DNA of 64,000 nucleotides from Branchiostoma floridae (lineage: Eukaryota > Chordata > Leptocardii > Amphioxiformes > Branchiostomatidae): positions 541,579-605,578 of the forward strand of contig NC_049992.1 in assembly GCF_000003815.2 (NCBI RefSeq). Direction: 5' to 3'. The notes below the pieces were generated by a model. It saw nothing but the letters and a program-made list of their open reading frames with translations, was not told the DNA's origin and searched no databases. Positions within the stretch are counted from its first letter, which is position 1. Each line of letters begins with the position of its first letter. The position numbers were made by a program, and so were the translations under genes. Positions 25,223 to 34,488 of the stretch are shown here, piece after piece.

Positions 25223-25242
25223 TGTCTGTCTGTCTGTCTGAG
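25223..25242. repeat. (TCTG)n microsatellite in putative Ski intron 1
   Basis: TCTGTCTGTCTGTCTG lies about 30 bp beyond the Ski exon donor, on the intron side. Simple repeat only. Confidence 0.9.
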
Positions 25243-25270
25243 AGATAAACAAGGCGTAAAAAAACAACCC

Positions 25271-25272
25271 AC
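25271..25272 (-). other. splice donor of the Ski first coding exon
   Basis: Minus strand reads AAGCAG followed by GTGGGT. CAG|GTGGGT is a good donor and falls right where similarity to the Ski family fades after FKRKQ. The last codon CAG is complete, so the intron would be phase 0. Read-through gives only hydrophobic, non-conserved residues before a stop at 25210. Confidence 0.8.
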
Positions 25273-26211
25273 CTGCTTCCTTTTGAAGCGGTTCATGAAG
25301 TCGAACTTGGCCTTCATGTCTTCCAGAGCTTCTTGGAACTCCTCTGTGTCTTGGTCTTTGCTGAGGAGGACGTAAGATCGCCAGTTGGCGGAGTCGAAGC
25401 CCCAGTGGCAGGTACGGTTTTCCTGGGCCTTGTGACTGTGACAGACGAACTTCTGCGGACTGAAGGCTCCGTGACAATCCGTGCACTCGATGCACTGGGA
25501 GAACGGAGACTCGTACAGATCGGGACAGAAGACGCCCTTACACTTGCCGAAGCACTCGTGGTACACCTTGAAAGACGTCTTGGTCTTGTCTCGGGGTTTA
25601 GTCGGGGTTGGTTGAGGGGTGGCCCCGCTGCGGCGGTGTAAGAGCTCGTTACAGAGCCGCTCGGCGTCCGTCTTGGTGATCAGTCCGCAAGACGCAGCGG
25701 AGTAAGGAAGGATGCCCATGACTTTAAGGGTCTCGAGCTGCTCGGGAGAACATCTTGAGCAGAAGATGTGGAGCTCGTCGCAGACCACGTTGATCTGTTG
25801 GAGGGAGAAGTCCCGCAGGACGGAGTTGAGTATCTGCGGGAGGCAGAGCCGCTTCTCCCCGCCCACGATAAAGCAGGAGATCGTCTCCCCCTCGAGGAGG
25901 GTCTCCGCCCGCTCGGCTGAGCCGCGGTCCTGCGGGATGAACACCGGGAAGTGCTGCGGACCCACCCCGACGGAACTCGCGAGGCGAGCCGCGAACGTCT
26001 CCGCTAGATCCTTCCTGCTCGGACCGGCGCCCCCCTCCCCACTACTCCCGGGTGAGTCGGGGTCGGCCCCGGCGATGTCCCGGAGCTTGGCGGCCTCGGC
26101 CCACCGCGCAGCGAAGCCTGCCGGGCCCGACAAGCTGCTCATAGCCGAGGCTTGGAAATGCTTGAGTGTCTGGTGCAAGTTAGCGTTGAACACTGCCGTG
26201 GGTTGCTCCAT
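25273..26211 (-). CDS. Ski: Ski/SnoN-family transcriptional corepressor, first coding exon
   Basis: The exon encodes 313 residues from a start at 26211 (context GCATTATGGAG). Ski proteins are nuclear corepressors that bind Smad2/3 and Smad4 and recruit NCoR/HDAC to shut down TGF-beta and BMP target genes. Seen in order: an N-terminal segment [19 protein letters not shown] (about 12-30) like the R-Smad-binding region; a Gly/Ser linker (45-66); the Dachshund-homology domain (about 90-194) with [40 protein letters not shown] and the family hallmark [12 protein letters not shown]; then the SAND-like Smad4-binding domain (about 214-308) with [11 protein letters not shown], a Cys/His cluster (C240, C243, C246, H258, H260) and [15 protein letters not shown]. 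The coiled-coil C-terminus is absent and should be on later exons. In-frame codons continue 53 residues upstream to 26370 but look non-conserved, so I prefer the internal Met. GC-rich relative to its surroundings. Confidence 0.95.
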
Positions 26212-27150
26212 AATGCGTGCACACGGCCAGTGTTTTAAAATGGCAAGATAGCCGCCAGAGTTACAGTCCTCTTCTGGTACTGAACAACACACCACGTTTT
26301 TTCCCACAGATCGAAGAAAAAAAAATACCTCACAAGTCACACAGAGATCCGGAAAAACAACAATCCTCACTCCGAGTCTTTCTCCATCTCACACCGATGC
26401 CAGTTCACGCCGAACATCTTGGGTTTTTCCTAAATTCCTGGTTGATTTTCCCTTTCCCTGTGCACCGCGAGAGAAACCCTTGCCAGTCCCCCGGTCGTAC
26501 TCTGGAATTTCAATTTCGAAAACAGGCCACGATTCGGGGCAGCGAGGCGTAGACACACACACACGCGGTTAAAACCGGCCACGGAGAATTTCTGGACACA
26601 CAGGCCGCGTGGATCGCTTCTCTACACCACACGATGTCTTCCCACTTCACGGTCAAGTGTATAGTCCGAACGTCTTAGAAGGAGAAACGGTTAGAAACGT
26701 CTTGCTCCTTGCGTGGAAGCGGCGGTACTGGAAAACAAGGTCGTCTCGTCACAGCGCCTGGCTCTGCGGCTCTTCCCGCCGCGCGCGCACTCCCCCCGGA
26801 AACACCCACGCAGACATCAAACCTCAAACAATTTTTCTTCTTCCTCCAGACTAAAATCATTTCCCCGGACAACATCCATCTTTCTAAAAACAAAATAACG
26901 AGGATAAATCACAACATTTCTTCGACAGACTGAGGAAGAGGATTTTTCTTTATTTCCTTTTTCGCTGGAATTTAGAAAAGTGAGCGAATGTCTGGATATG
27001 TTTGGGGAAAACAAGTGTCGCGCCCGCGGCGGCTGTTTTGCATAACGCGGCGGAGTAAAGCCGGCAGTCTGGCGGGCCGCATGCCGCCGCAGCCCGGCCC
27101 GATGGGGGCGGGGCTACCGGGCTCGTGGCGCGAAAACAACACGGGAAACC
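26212..27150 (-). promoter_or_regulatory. CpG-rich 5' leader and likely promoter of Ski
   Basis: This stretch, directly upstream of the Ski start on the minus strand, is rich in G+C and CpG compared with the AT-rich flanks, especially at 26700-26830 and 27010-27140. Short open frames on both strands lack domains. No TATA box is placed with confidence and the transcription start cannot be fixed. The promoter call is an inference from position and composition. Confidence 0.45.
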
Positions 27151-27640
27151 AGGTCACTCACCATACTAGTACCGTCATCGTCGAGCAGATGTTCGGTAGC
27201 TTTTGTAGGGTTGGATTGTGTTTTCAGCGTCTTTCGTTCGTATCTTTTCTTTTCTTTTTTTTAGGGGAAGGGTTGGAGCATAAAAAATAAAAAAAATAAA
27301 AACACGGAAAACCAGGTCACTACACCATCATTACTCTCCAAGCAGAGGTTAGGCTCCGGCTGTTTTTTAGGCGTTTTTATTGGGCTCTCTATTTTGTACT
27401 GCAATCCGGAAGACATGAAGATTTCAGAACAAATGAAAAGCCCGATAAAAACGTCTTAAAAAAACGTCATAAAACAACAACCGGAGTCTAACCTCTGCTT
27501 TGAGAGTAACCACCATCTATGTACAAGCAGATGTTCGGTAGCTTTTGTAGGTTTGGATTGTGTTTTCAGCGTCTTTGGCGGTTTTTCTTTTCTTTTTGTT
27601 TTTTGAGGGGGAGTGGTTGGGGCATCATCCGAGTATCTTC
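27135..27640. repeat. direct duplication flanking a MITE
   Basis: GAAACCAGGTCACTCACCAT at 27145 is echoed by AAACCAGGTCACTACACCAT near 27309. GCAGATGTTCGGTAGCTTTT at about 27186 is repeated at about 27528, with GGATTGTGTTTTCAGCGTCT following each. The two copies are separated by the MITE at 27332-27508, which probably entered after the duplication. Confidence 0.75.
27332..27508. mobile_element. 177-bp MITE, CTCCAAGCAGAGGTTAGGCTCC family
   Basis: Left arm TACTCTCCAAGCAGAGG plus TTAGGCTCCGGCTGTTTTTT pairs with the right arm (AACAACCGGAGTC then TAACCTCTGCTTTGAGAGTA). Inner arms TTTTTATTGGGCT and AAGCCCGATAAAA also pair. CACCATC occurs near each end (27323 and 27511) as an imperfect, offset flanking repeat. 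The outer 13 bp resemble the TAATCTCCAAGCAG family although the interior differs. Confidence 0.8.
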
Positions 27641-28029
27641 TAAAAGAGTTTTTTTTTTTTTAAACACACCCCAAGAGACGTTAGAAATACGCCCGACTGC
27701 TAGATTTCCTTGGAGACTAGTCGATTGTCTTGGCAGATGGTAGAGAAATAGTAAAAATCGACCGAAATTGGGAGAATATTTTAGAAGAGAGCTTGCTTTA
27801 TCCTTAGTTTCTCATTGGAGTACAGATTGTATATTGTGTAACTCTACTGCCGGTTTACTCCCCTTGCCAATTCCTACTAACATTGCAGCGAGTCAAGCTC
27901 ATAAAAAGTGTTTTGATGAAAAGTAGGTCGGGCTCGTAAATTCTTGGAAATGTGTCTTGAAATGAAGCGTGATATCTTTGGCGACGCGCGGTGCGTTTTT
28001 CGGTAGCTGGCTAGCTGTAACGTTACAAG

Positions 28030-28135
28030 GCGCGGCTGTCTCTACCAGACTCCGGATCGCTGGAAAATCGTAGAAATGGAACAAATAGACAGATAACATA
28101 CCAGAGGAGTTAATAGCCGACCAAAAACTACAGTT
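28030..28135. mobile_element. fragment of a dispersed repeat shared with 40697-40823
   Basis: CCGGATCGCTGG, GTAGAAATGGAACAAATAGA and AGAGGAGTTAATAGCCGACCA correspond to CGCGGATCGGTAG, GTAGAAATGGGACAAATAGA and AGAGGAGTATTTTTCTC in the 40.7-kb element. Boundaries are unclear. Confidence 0.45.
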
Positions 28136-28247
28136 AGCGACAACTGCAAGTGTACAAGTATGAACATCCAAAACTTGCGAGGTCATTCATTATCCATATC
28201 CATAGATGTTACTTCCAGTCCCTGTCAAGCCTGGTATCCAGCCGTAA

Positions 28248-28315
28248 TATAGCTCCCGAGTCTCTTCTCTCCTCTTCGTAATTGCGAAGAGGAGAGAAGA
28301 GGCTCGGGAGCTATA
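28248..28315. repeat. 68-bp near-perfect hairpin palindrome
   Basis: TATAGCTCCCGAG, then CTCTTCTCTCCTCTTCG, a TAATTG centre and the exact complement back out to CTCGGGAGCTATA. One T-G step at 28261/28302 is the only flaw. It replaces or abuts the left end of the MITE remnant at 28316-28410. RNA from either strand would fold into a stem of about 31 bp with a tiny loop. Confidence 0.9.
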
Positions 28316-28410
28316 CCTACGGTGCCATAAGATAGTATCAAAGCTGGCCAAAGGGAGTCAAAACGGGTTTGATACTATACATTACGCACCGTGGATCTGG
28401 TTGGAGATTA
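28316..28410. mobile_element. TAATCTCCAAGCAG-family MITE lacking its left terminus
   Basis: It starts within the family at CCTACGGTGCCATAAGATAG and runs to the intact right end (CCGTGGATCTGGTTGGAGATTA in pieces). The expected left TAATCTCCAAGCAGAT is missing, with the hairpin at 28248-28315 in its place. Confidence 0.75.
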
Positions 28411-28604
28411 GAGAGGAGACCATGGCGGGAGTGATCTCCCTCTGTCTGTGGTCAGGATATCCTGGCTACAGGTGACGACACTGGGCATCGATTTTTTGCA
28501 TGTGCTGTTTCTTGCGTTTTATTTTCCTAGTCTTTACCAGACTAAACTATGCTGGATATGGGGATAATGTTTCATCAGGGAGTTTGGCCACGTGAGGGAT
28601 TCAT

Positions 28605-28985
28605 ATGGAAAATGAGATCGAAGACGAACGTCACTTCGTTATGGATTGTTCTCGATATGACGATAAACGCACAGAGCTGTTCACATTACTTTCCACTTGC
28701 TCTAAAGACTTTGCTACTCTCTGTTCGATCGATAAATTCAAGTACATTCTGGGAGGCGAAAATCCACATTGTGTACAAGTAGGCAAATATATCCACGATT
28801 GTTTATACCGTAGAACCAATAGTGTAAATGACATGCTAGACCCTTTATGTTGATGTATCCATACCTATAGATATCCATATATATGTGTTTAGTTGTACTG
28901 TAAGTAGTTGATATACATGTAGACCTTACGAAAGTCGCTGTACTTTTGTCGTGTCAATAAAGATTGTATGGAAATATCACCCTGA
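28605..28985 (+). pseudogene. 3' end of a non-LTR retrotransposon (RT C-terminal fragment)
   Basis: The 82-residue frame (28605-28853) reads ENEIEDERHFVMDCSRYDDK, then RTELFTLLS, SIDKFKYILGG and VGKYIHDCLYRR. This matches my recollection of the C-terminal tail after the reverse transcriptase domain in invertebrate LINEs, a Cys/His-bearing 'EDE.HF...C..Y...R' motif. A stop is followed by about 100 bp ending in CAATAAAG (28955-28962), a LINE-like 3' end. The upstream catalytic domain is absent: 5'-truncated and not functional. Confidence 0.6.
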
Positions 28986-29056
28986 CCGTGGTTTCGCTTT
29001 CCTCGTCACTCTATTTGCCGAATTCTACTCTCCGAAGGCCTTCGGCACTCCCGGCC

Positions 29057-29263
29057 TGGTCCATGCAGATGTTAGGCCTCTGCTGCTTTTTTTAACGTTT
29101 TATATGCGTTTTTATCGGGCTTTCTATTTTTGTCCTGTTTTCAGAATTTTTTTAGGTCTCACGGTCTATGACATCAAGAAAACACTACAATATAGAAAAC
29201 CCGATAAAAACGCCTTAAAAAGTATCTAAAAAATAGCCGGAGCCTGACATCTGCTTGGAGATT
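29057..29263. mobile_element. MITE, GTTAGGCTCCGGCTG family
   Basis: Left arm GCAGATGTTAGGCCTCTGC then TTTTTATCGGGCTTTCTATTTT pairs with the right arm (ATAGAAAACCCGATAAAAACG, then CCGGAGCCTGACATCTGCTTGGAG). It belongs with the copies at 27332 and 48767. The left outer end is degraded (TCCATGCAG for CTCCAAGCAG). Confidence 0.8.
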
Positions 29264-30351
29264 GCTGGTTGAGAATATCGTTTTCCACCTACGGTTGGTT
29301 CAACCCGCCTCTCGAGGCAGGTGGGTATATCAGAGACGTGACTAAGACACAGGATGCTAGAGACGAGGGTTTCTTGGAAATAACGCAGACAAGCAGCGAC
29401 TGGCTTATGAATTTTGAATGAGTCTATAAATAGAACTCCCTAAGCAGGTGTTGGGTGGCAACATCGTAAGGTTTCTAACATTGTAGTGTTTGGAGGTTTT
29501 CTAGACGGTAAAAGCTCGGTAAAATTATGCATGCGGTACTAGTGACTTAAAAAAAGACTGTTTCTCTCAGCCTATACTACATGTAGCATTATGAGGGCAT
29601 TTACAAATGAAACGTGTTTAATTTTAAACAACATCTATTGTACAATAGGATTGCACAGACGTTGACAACGAAAACGGGGAGCTAGTAAACGTTAAACGTT
29701 ACGATGTTTTATTTTCAACATCTCCCTTGGAATTGGATGAATATCTCGTCTTTACCGGGGTCTTTGCTTGAAGAATATATCCTTTACATGTCAGTGATGA
29801 TTCAAAATTATTTACGTATTACGTTACTTTCATGTAAATGCAATTTACAGCGCAAAGAAACTGAAATATCAAGCACAGGGTATGATTTTGTGCATCAGAA
29901 ACGATCACCGTACAGCAAAGCCTAGAAGCCTAGAGCCATCGGACTCATCACATGACGCTGAGAATCAACATGTGGGAGCTGCAGTTTTATCCACCAGCCG
30001 CCTGTCGGCGCTTTGTGAAGGTAGTGATTTACGAGGAGCGCCGTCAAGCGGAGGGAATAGCACTGCAGTACAGGTGTAACATATGTGATGATGGATAAAA
30101 AGCTTTATTTTTTTGCGATTTATGTCAGTTTTGAAAGCGTTTCCTGTGTGAAGAAACGTGCCACATTTCAGTTTAATCATGAATATGACTTAGGGCACAT
30201 TTTTATACTTTTAAGTATGAAGAAATTGATAACATGTGGCAGTTAATAACAAAAAAAAGTAAGATTGTCTCAAAATACCTTTTATCCTTCATTGTTTCAA
30301 ATAATGATGATATCTGTGATGGCCTTACAGCCATTGCGTTCATTAACGCAG
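29264..30351. other. no gene recognised
   Basis: Unique-looking AT-rich DNA between a MITE and the tRNA gene. No frame with a domain and no clear repeat is seen. Confidence 0.4.
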
Positions 30352-30423
30352 TCCCATATGGTCTAGTGGTTAGGATTTGGCGCTCTCACCGCCAAGGCCC
30401 GGGTTCGATTCCCGGTGTGGGAA
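30352..30423 (+). tRNA. tRNA-Glu (anticodon CTC)
   Basis: The 72-nt cloverleaf is complete. Acceptor TCCCATA pairs with TGTGGGA (one T-G pair). The D-arm carries the A box (TGGTCTAGTGG). The anticodon stem TGGCG/CGCCA holds the loop CTCTCAC with anticodon CTC at positions 34-36. The T stem CCGGG/CCCGG holds TTCGATT, giving the B box GGTTCGATTCC at 30402-30412. Discriminator base is A, CCA is not encoded and no intron is present. A TTTT run at 30430-30433 is a good RNA polymerase III stop. It closely follows vertebrate tRNA-Glu(CTC) and, being without mismatched stems, looks functional rather than SINE-derived. Confidence 0.95.
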
Positions 30424-31232
30424 GCAAACTTTTACTGATACATTTTGTTATATATTATATTGAAGAACACATGGAATGATACAGAAAAGAACAAAGACGT
30501 TGTAAATAACTTATTTTAGCGCCACCACTGATACAAATGTTGAAAATGATATACAAGTTGTATTAGACAGGACTATCAAACTTATGAATAGTAAGTAAAT
30601 AAATAAATAAGCAAATGATTAGATAAGTAGATACTGTAAACAAATAGTTTGCGTGAGTCAAGCTTCCTGTTTGCAATACATCAACACTACACAGTATAAT
30701 ATGAAATACACCAAACTACACAAGACATAAGAGAATAGTCATTAGCATTCTTTGAGTATATTTTTATCAGAACCCACAAATTTTAGAAAAGGTGGGGCTT
30801 TTCGTCTCCCTCTGCTTCCTAAAAAGAAGTCAAACCCAACCTGTTTAGAAATAGCCAACTCCAGTATTACAGTAGAATATATTCTTCATAACTGTTCGTT
30901 GTCACTTGTATATCTACTATGTTTATACCATGTACTTGCAATTAGCCCTCAGGCACGAACTTGCAAGTAAACTTCTTCTCTATCATAAGAATATACACAA
31001 AGAATGCCCATGGCTATTTTCTTTACGTCAATTTATATATAAATTTCTATTTTTCGCTTCCCAAAACAGCCCGGTGGGGCCCGGTTTGGCCCAGCACAGG
31101 TTGCATATCATTGTATTGTACAAAACGGGTGTTAGGGCGGCCGCGGTTTGTCTATTGGTTATGTATGAGACGATATGGACGCGTCAGCTATTACAGGTTT
31201 TAATGCCAGACTGGAAACGCATGGCGTTCTCG
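30424..31232. other. no gene beyond the tRNA terminator
   Basis: A TTTT terminator at 30430-30433 is followed by AT-rich DNA with a short (AAAT)n patch near 30597. No coding or repeat feature is supported. Confidence 0.4.
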
Positions 31233-31769
31233 GCCTAAGTACCATCCTCCATAGTGACCGCTGGCTCAATCCTTTCGCTTGCTAAGGCTAAGGTCCCATT
31301 TCCAAAATTAGAAATAAACCGGGGCCCGACCGGGATGTTTGCGGAAACGAAAAATAAAAGTGTTTACCAAGGAATATACTCAAATTACACTCGTGACTAA
31401 TTTTGTTTGCGTTCTGTGGGTTTTGTTACTTTTTATGTCATATTTTTCTTCATTTCCGCGAAAGCTACCCAACCGGGCTCCGGGTTGGGAATTGGGATCT
31501 GATCCTTAGGCTTAGGTCACATTTCCAAACCGGGGCCCGGTCGGGATGTTTTAAAAAACGAAAAATTACAAAGTATACCTAGAAACATACACAAATCAGA
31601 CCCACGAATCTTATTTTGACATTTTGTGGATTTTGATGTCTTTTATATCATTTTTTTCGCTCCCGAAAGCTGCCTGACCGGGTCCTGGTTGGGAAATGTG
31701 ACCTAAGCGTTAACCACGGAAGCGAAAGTATTGAGCCAGCGGTCACCACGGAGGATGGTACTCAGGCTA
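31233..31769. mobile_element. composite inverted-repeat element with two inner TIR units
   Basis: Outer arms: AGTACCATCCTCCATAGTGA then CCGCTGGCTCAATCCTTTCG on the left, and the complement on the right (31690-31769). Inside are two side-by-side units, each opening with GGTC(C/A)CATTTCC and GGGGCCCG(A/G)(C/T)CGGGATGTTT and closing with the complementary CCGGGT or TTGGG blocks and AATTGGGATC or AAATGTGACC. It looks like one element carrying two related insertions or a tandem pair. No transposase. Confidence 0.7.
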
Positions 31770-31856
31770 TGACGTTCTCTCCAGCGGTTTTACGCCGGGC
31801 GTGAGTCATCATGACGCGCTCTCCTGGGGACCGCAGTCGTCTAGACTCGTGATGAT

Positions 31857-32319
31857 TAGCCTCCATAGCAGTAACCTGGAATCCGGTCTACCGTGGATTG
31901 GCCAGGCTACCTTCGGGACCGGAGGGTCTTTGCACCGCCGGGGTAATCTTTCACACCCGGTAGGAGTTTTGCACTGGGCAAAGTCCTACCGGGAAAATGC
32001 TACCGGATGTGAATGATAACACCGACGGCTGAGAGCTGCACTGTCCCCGTAGAGAGCCTACACTAACTACGGTAGGCCCAGATCTGGGTAGGCCGTGCCA
32101 CAACTAGACTGGATTCCAGGTTACCATAACAGGCTCTCTGGGGCCTTTTTTTGGCTCATGATACACTTTTGCTGGCCATTTCTTTCTGTACTGTGTCGCG
32201 ATCGCGAGGCCGGCAGTCAGATAAGGCCAGCAATCAGCGACCCGGTACAAAAAGAAAATGGCCATCAAAAGTGTATGATGAGCCAAAAAAAGGCCTCAGA
32301 GAGCCTGCAATGGAGGCTA
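31857..32319. mobile_element. outer foldback element with its right arm split by an insertion
   Basis: Left arm TAGCCTCCATAGCAGTAACC then TGGAATCCGGTCTA. The right arm is TAGACTGGATTCCAGGTTAC (32105-32124), then the 178-bp element at 32130-32307, then CAATGGAGGCTA (32308-32319). Removing the inner element would reunite the right arm with its left partner. Between the arms lie CCGGTAGGAGTTTTGC and GCAAAGTCCTACCGG, another palindrome. Confidence 0.7.
32130..32307. mobile_element. 178-bp foldback element with arms of about 60 bp
   Basis: CAGGCTCTCTGGGGCC, a T run, GGCTCATGATACACTTTTG and TGGCCATTTCTTTCTGTAC are mirrored by the complement at the other end with few differences. The loop is only about 50 bp. 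It sits within the right arm of the larger element at 31857-32319. Superfamily undetermined. Confidence 0.8.
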
Positions 32320-32384
32320 CGTGATGATGGTGCCATGGTGCGGCTTGCCGAACCGCTGACATACCGAGCATCTCAGTACAATAA

Positions 32385-32590
32385 CGCTGTTTCACCTTTA
32401 TTCGCGGGGTAACCTTTATCCGTTGTATTCAACACCAGGGTATTTCGGGATATCAAGCCGACGGACAGACGGTGGTCTCACAATGTAATTTGAAACCACC
32501 GTCCATCAACGTGATATCCCTAAATATATATCCTGTTTTTAGGTACAACGGATATAGGTTACCCTACGAATAAAGGTGAACTAGTGTTAC
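32385..32590. mobile_element. palindromic MITE, TTCACCTTTATCCG/GGTAACC family
   Basis: Outer arms TTCACCTTTATTCGCGGGG and GGTAACCTTTATCCGTTGT pair with ACAACGGATATAGGTTACCC and CGAATAAAGGTGAA. Inner arms GGGATATCAAGCCGACGG and CGTGATATCCC also pair. Further out, TAACGCT and AGTGTTA continue the symmetry. Copies at 12738 and 61709. Confidence 0.85.
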
Positions 32591-32759
32591 ATGTCATACG
32601 AAAGGTCTCATAATGCTTATTATAAGATAGGTAAATGCATAAATGCATCGTACCGTTTTCTTTATGTTTTGGTGCGAGACATAAATTAAAGAAAACGACA
32701 TTAAGAAAACGGTCCAAATAGAAACTTATATTCTCACCGCCACTTGTATATTATAGAAA

Positions 32760-32847
32760 ATAGAATATTTTTCATAAAACGCATAAAGGTTTAAAAATGA
32801 CGTTTAAAAAAAACAACAGCCGGAGCCGAACCTTTGCTTGGAGAGTA
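32760..32847. mobile_element. half of a GGCTCCGGCTG-family MITE
   Basis: AAAACAACAGCCGGAGCCGA and ACCTTTGCTTGGAGAGTA form the right arm seen in the copies at 27332 and 48767. The left arm is missing. Confidence 0.7.
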
Positions 32848-33034
32848 ATTTTGGCCGACGTCTACGATTCTTACCCCCATAGGAAGCTGAGCTGTAGGAC
32901 GAATACGTCGGACTTGTCGGGGGAATTTTGGCGACAACTGGACTACGACAATAAAATTTCCATCTAAACAACCGCCCAAAAATCCAGTCGGCGACGAGAT
33001 ATCCTTGCAGGTATCGGTAAAAACTGTGTCCAGA

Positions 33035-33375
33035 TCGTGCAATATTACAGCGTCAAAATGGAAATATTCTGAATAAGGCAATCTGCATGATATTGACATC
33101 TACTGCACTGTATTCTCACATTTACATCATCATTTCATACTTTGAGCGGTTAAAAACGTCCCAGAGACAAGTTCCACGAGGTTATTCCTTATTATTGTAC
33201 CCCCAAAAAATAAGGACTTGATGTGGAATCCTTGTGCAACTAGTCCCCGCGCCGTTTTTAACGGCTCAATTTATGAAATAATGATGTAAATGTGCTAAAA
33301 TAGTGCATTAGATGTCAATATCATACAGACTGCCTTATTCAGAATATTTCCACTTTTAGCAATGTGATATTGCTT
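33035..33375. mobile_element. foldback element with arms of about 110 bp
   Basis: The left arm contains GCAATATTACAGCGTC, GGAAATATTCTGAATAAGGC, GATATTGACATCTA, CACATTTACATCATC and GAGCGGTTAAAAACG. The right arm (33255-33372) is its diverged complement. The central 100 bp includes TTATTCCTTATTATTG. The left edge adjoins a fragment (ATCGGTAAAAACTGTGTCC) of the element type at 5424. Confidence 0.75.
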
Positions 33376-33583
33376 AGGTTGCCTTTAAATTACGCTCACC
33401 ACGCGCCGGGCGGGACACATACATCAGTCGCAGTGACCTACATGCTCAGCGCAGTGCGTTCAGAAGACGGATGACTGCGATTTGAGCGGGATTATGTTTA
33501 GCCGGGCGAACAGGCCCGTCTGACGTAAGGTAAAGCCGCGCTTCGCTGGGCGCAGATACTAATCTCCAAGCAGATTCCCGGTG

Positions 33584-33772
33584 ACTGTAAATGCAGAAAT
33601 ATCCGCGGTGGTTTTATGTTCGCGGTTTTCGCGTTGCCAATTCATCACGAACTTTAAACCACCGCGAACATTTTTCCATGGCAGTAAGAGACTGCAGTGC
33701 ATGGTGCTACCGCGAACTTAAAACCACCTTTTCCCGCTACCGCGAAATCAAATCCCCGCGAACAAAGCCGGC
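33584..33772. mobile_element. nested CTGTAAATGCAG MITE lacking its right end
   Basis: CTGTAAATGCAGAAATATCC, GTTCGCGGTTTTCGCG, ACCACCGCGAACATTTTTCC and AAATCCCCGCGAAC follow the intact copy at 15802-16009 in order. The terminal TGCATTTACAG is missing, so this copy is truncated by later events. Confidence 0.8.
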
Positions 33773-33777
33773 CAAGG

Positions 33778-33912
33778 TAATCTCCAAGCAGACCCTACGG
33801 TGCCATAAGATAGTATCAAAGCTGGCCAAGGAGTATAGCCGGCCAAAGGGAGTCAAATGGGCACGGTGGGTTCGATACTATATTACGCCACCGTGGATCT
33901 GCTTGGAGATTA
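33778..33912. mobile_element. inner TAATCTCCAAGCAG-family MITE, 135 bp
   Basis: Runs from TAATCTCCAAGCAGACCC to GGATCTGCTTGGAGATTA with inner arms GATAGTATC/GATACTATA. Flanks CGGCCAAGG and GACCAAGAA are not an exact duplication. It is nested in a larger relative, so self-insertion or recombination between family members is likely. Confidence 0.8.
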
Positions 33913-34442
33913 GACCAAGAAGTATAGCCGGTAAGAGGGGGTCGGCCGCCTACGTTTGACTCCCTTGACCGGCTATAATGTTACTCCTTGGCCAGCTTTG
34001 ATACTACCTTATGGCACCGTAGGATCTGCTTGGAGACTACGCAGATACCACCATGGTGTTTCTAGGACCGATATAAGCTAGTCTTAGTCTATAATCTACA
34101 AACAGATGTAGAGAGTCCAACTCGTGCCCAGAATGTACTGAATATCTCAGGAAGATTATTTTACAACGAGTTGAAGATGTATTTTACAACGAATTCCTTG
34201 TTAAATCTATTTGGTAGTTTGCTCTGGTTTTCTGTCAATTCTTATGTCAACTGTTAAACCTTTTTAGCCACGCAAAATTTGACAAAACTACAACAAAACA
34301 TTTTTATGTATATGTGGCCTTCTTTTTTATATATATATATATACCCCGGAAGAAGGGTTTGGACTCATGTTCAAACTATGTATTTGTTATGTATTCTTAT
34401 TCATTCATTATTCATAAGTTTGAGTGCCTTGCCAAATATGTA

Positions 34443-34488
34443 ATTTTCGTGCCGTCATCAGAAAATGATCTGATGACGGCACGAAAAT
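34443..34488. repeat. perfect 19-bp-arm hairpin
   Basis: ATTTTCGTGCCGTCATCAG, an 8-bp loop AAAATGAT, then the exact complement CTGATGACGGCACGAAAAT. A neighbouring TTGCAATAAAAAATTT lies about 50 bp downstream. The arrangement suggests a retroelement 3' region, by analogy with 2411 and 10838 only. Confidence 0.8.

Larger units (their letters stand above)
33560..34039. mobile_element. TAATCTCCAAGCAG-family element with exact 9-bp target duplication and nested insertions
   Basis: The outer ends TAATCTCCAAGCAG (33560) and CTGCTTGGAGACTA (ending 34039) are flanked by the same nonamer CGCAGATAC (33551-33559 and 34040-34048). Inside lie a partial CTGTAAATGCAG/TTCGCGG MITE (from 33584) and a second, complete member of the same TAATCTCC family (33778-33912). 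Family arms such as CCGGCTATA and AGTATCAAAGCTGGCC are shared between inner and outer elements. Confidence 0.85.

Noticed and set aside
26212-26370. Upstream in-frame extension of Ski by 53 codons
   Set aside because: Residues are hydrophobic or Cys-rich and unlike Ski N-termini. The start at 26211 leads directly into the conserved Smad-binding segment.
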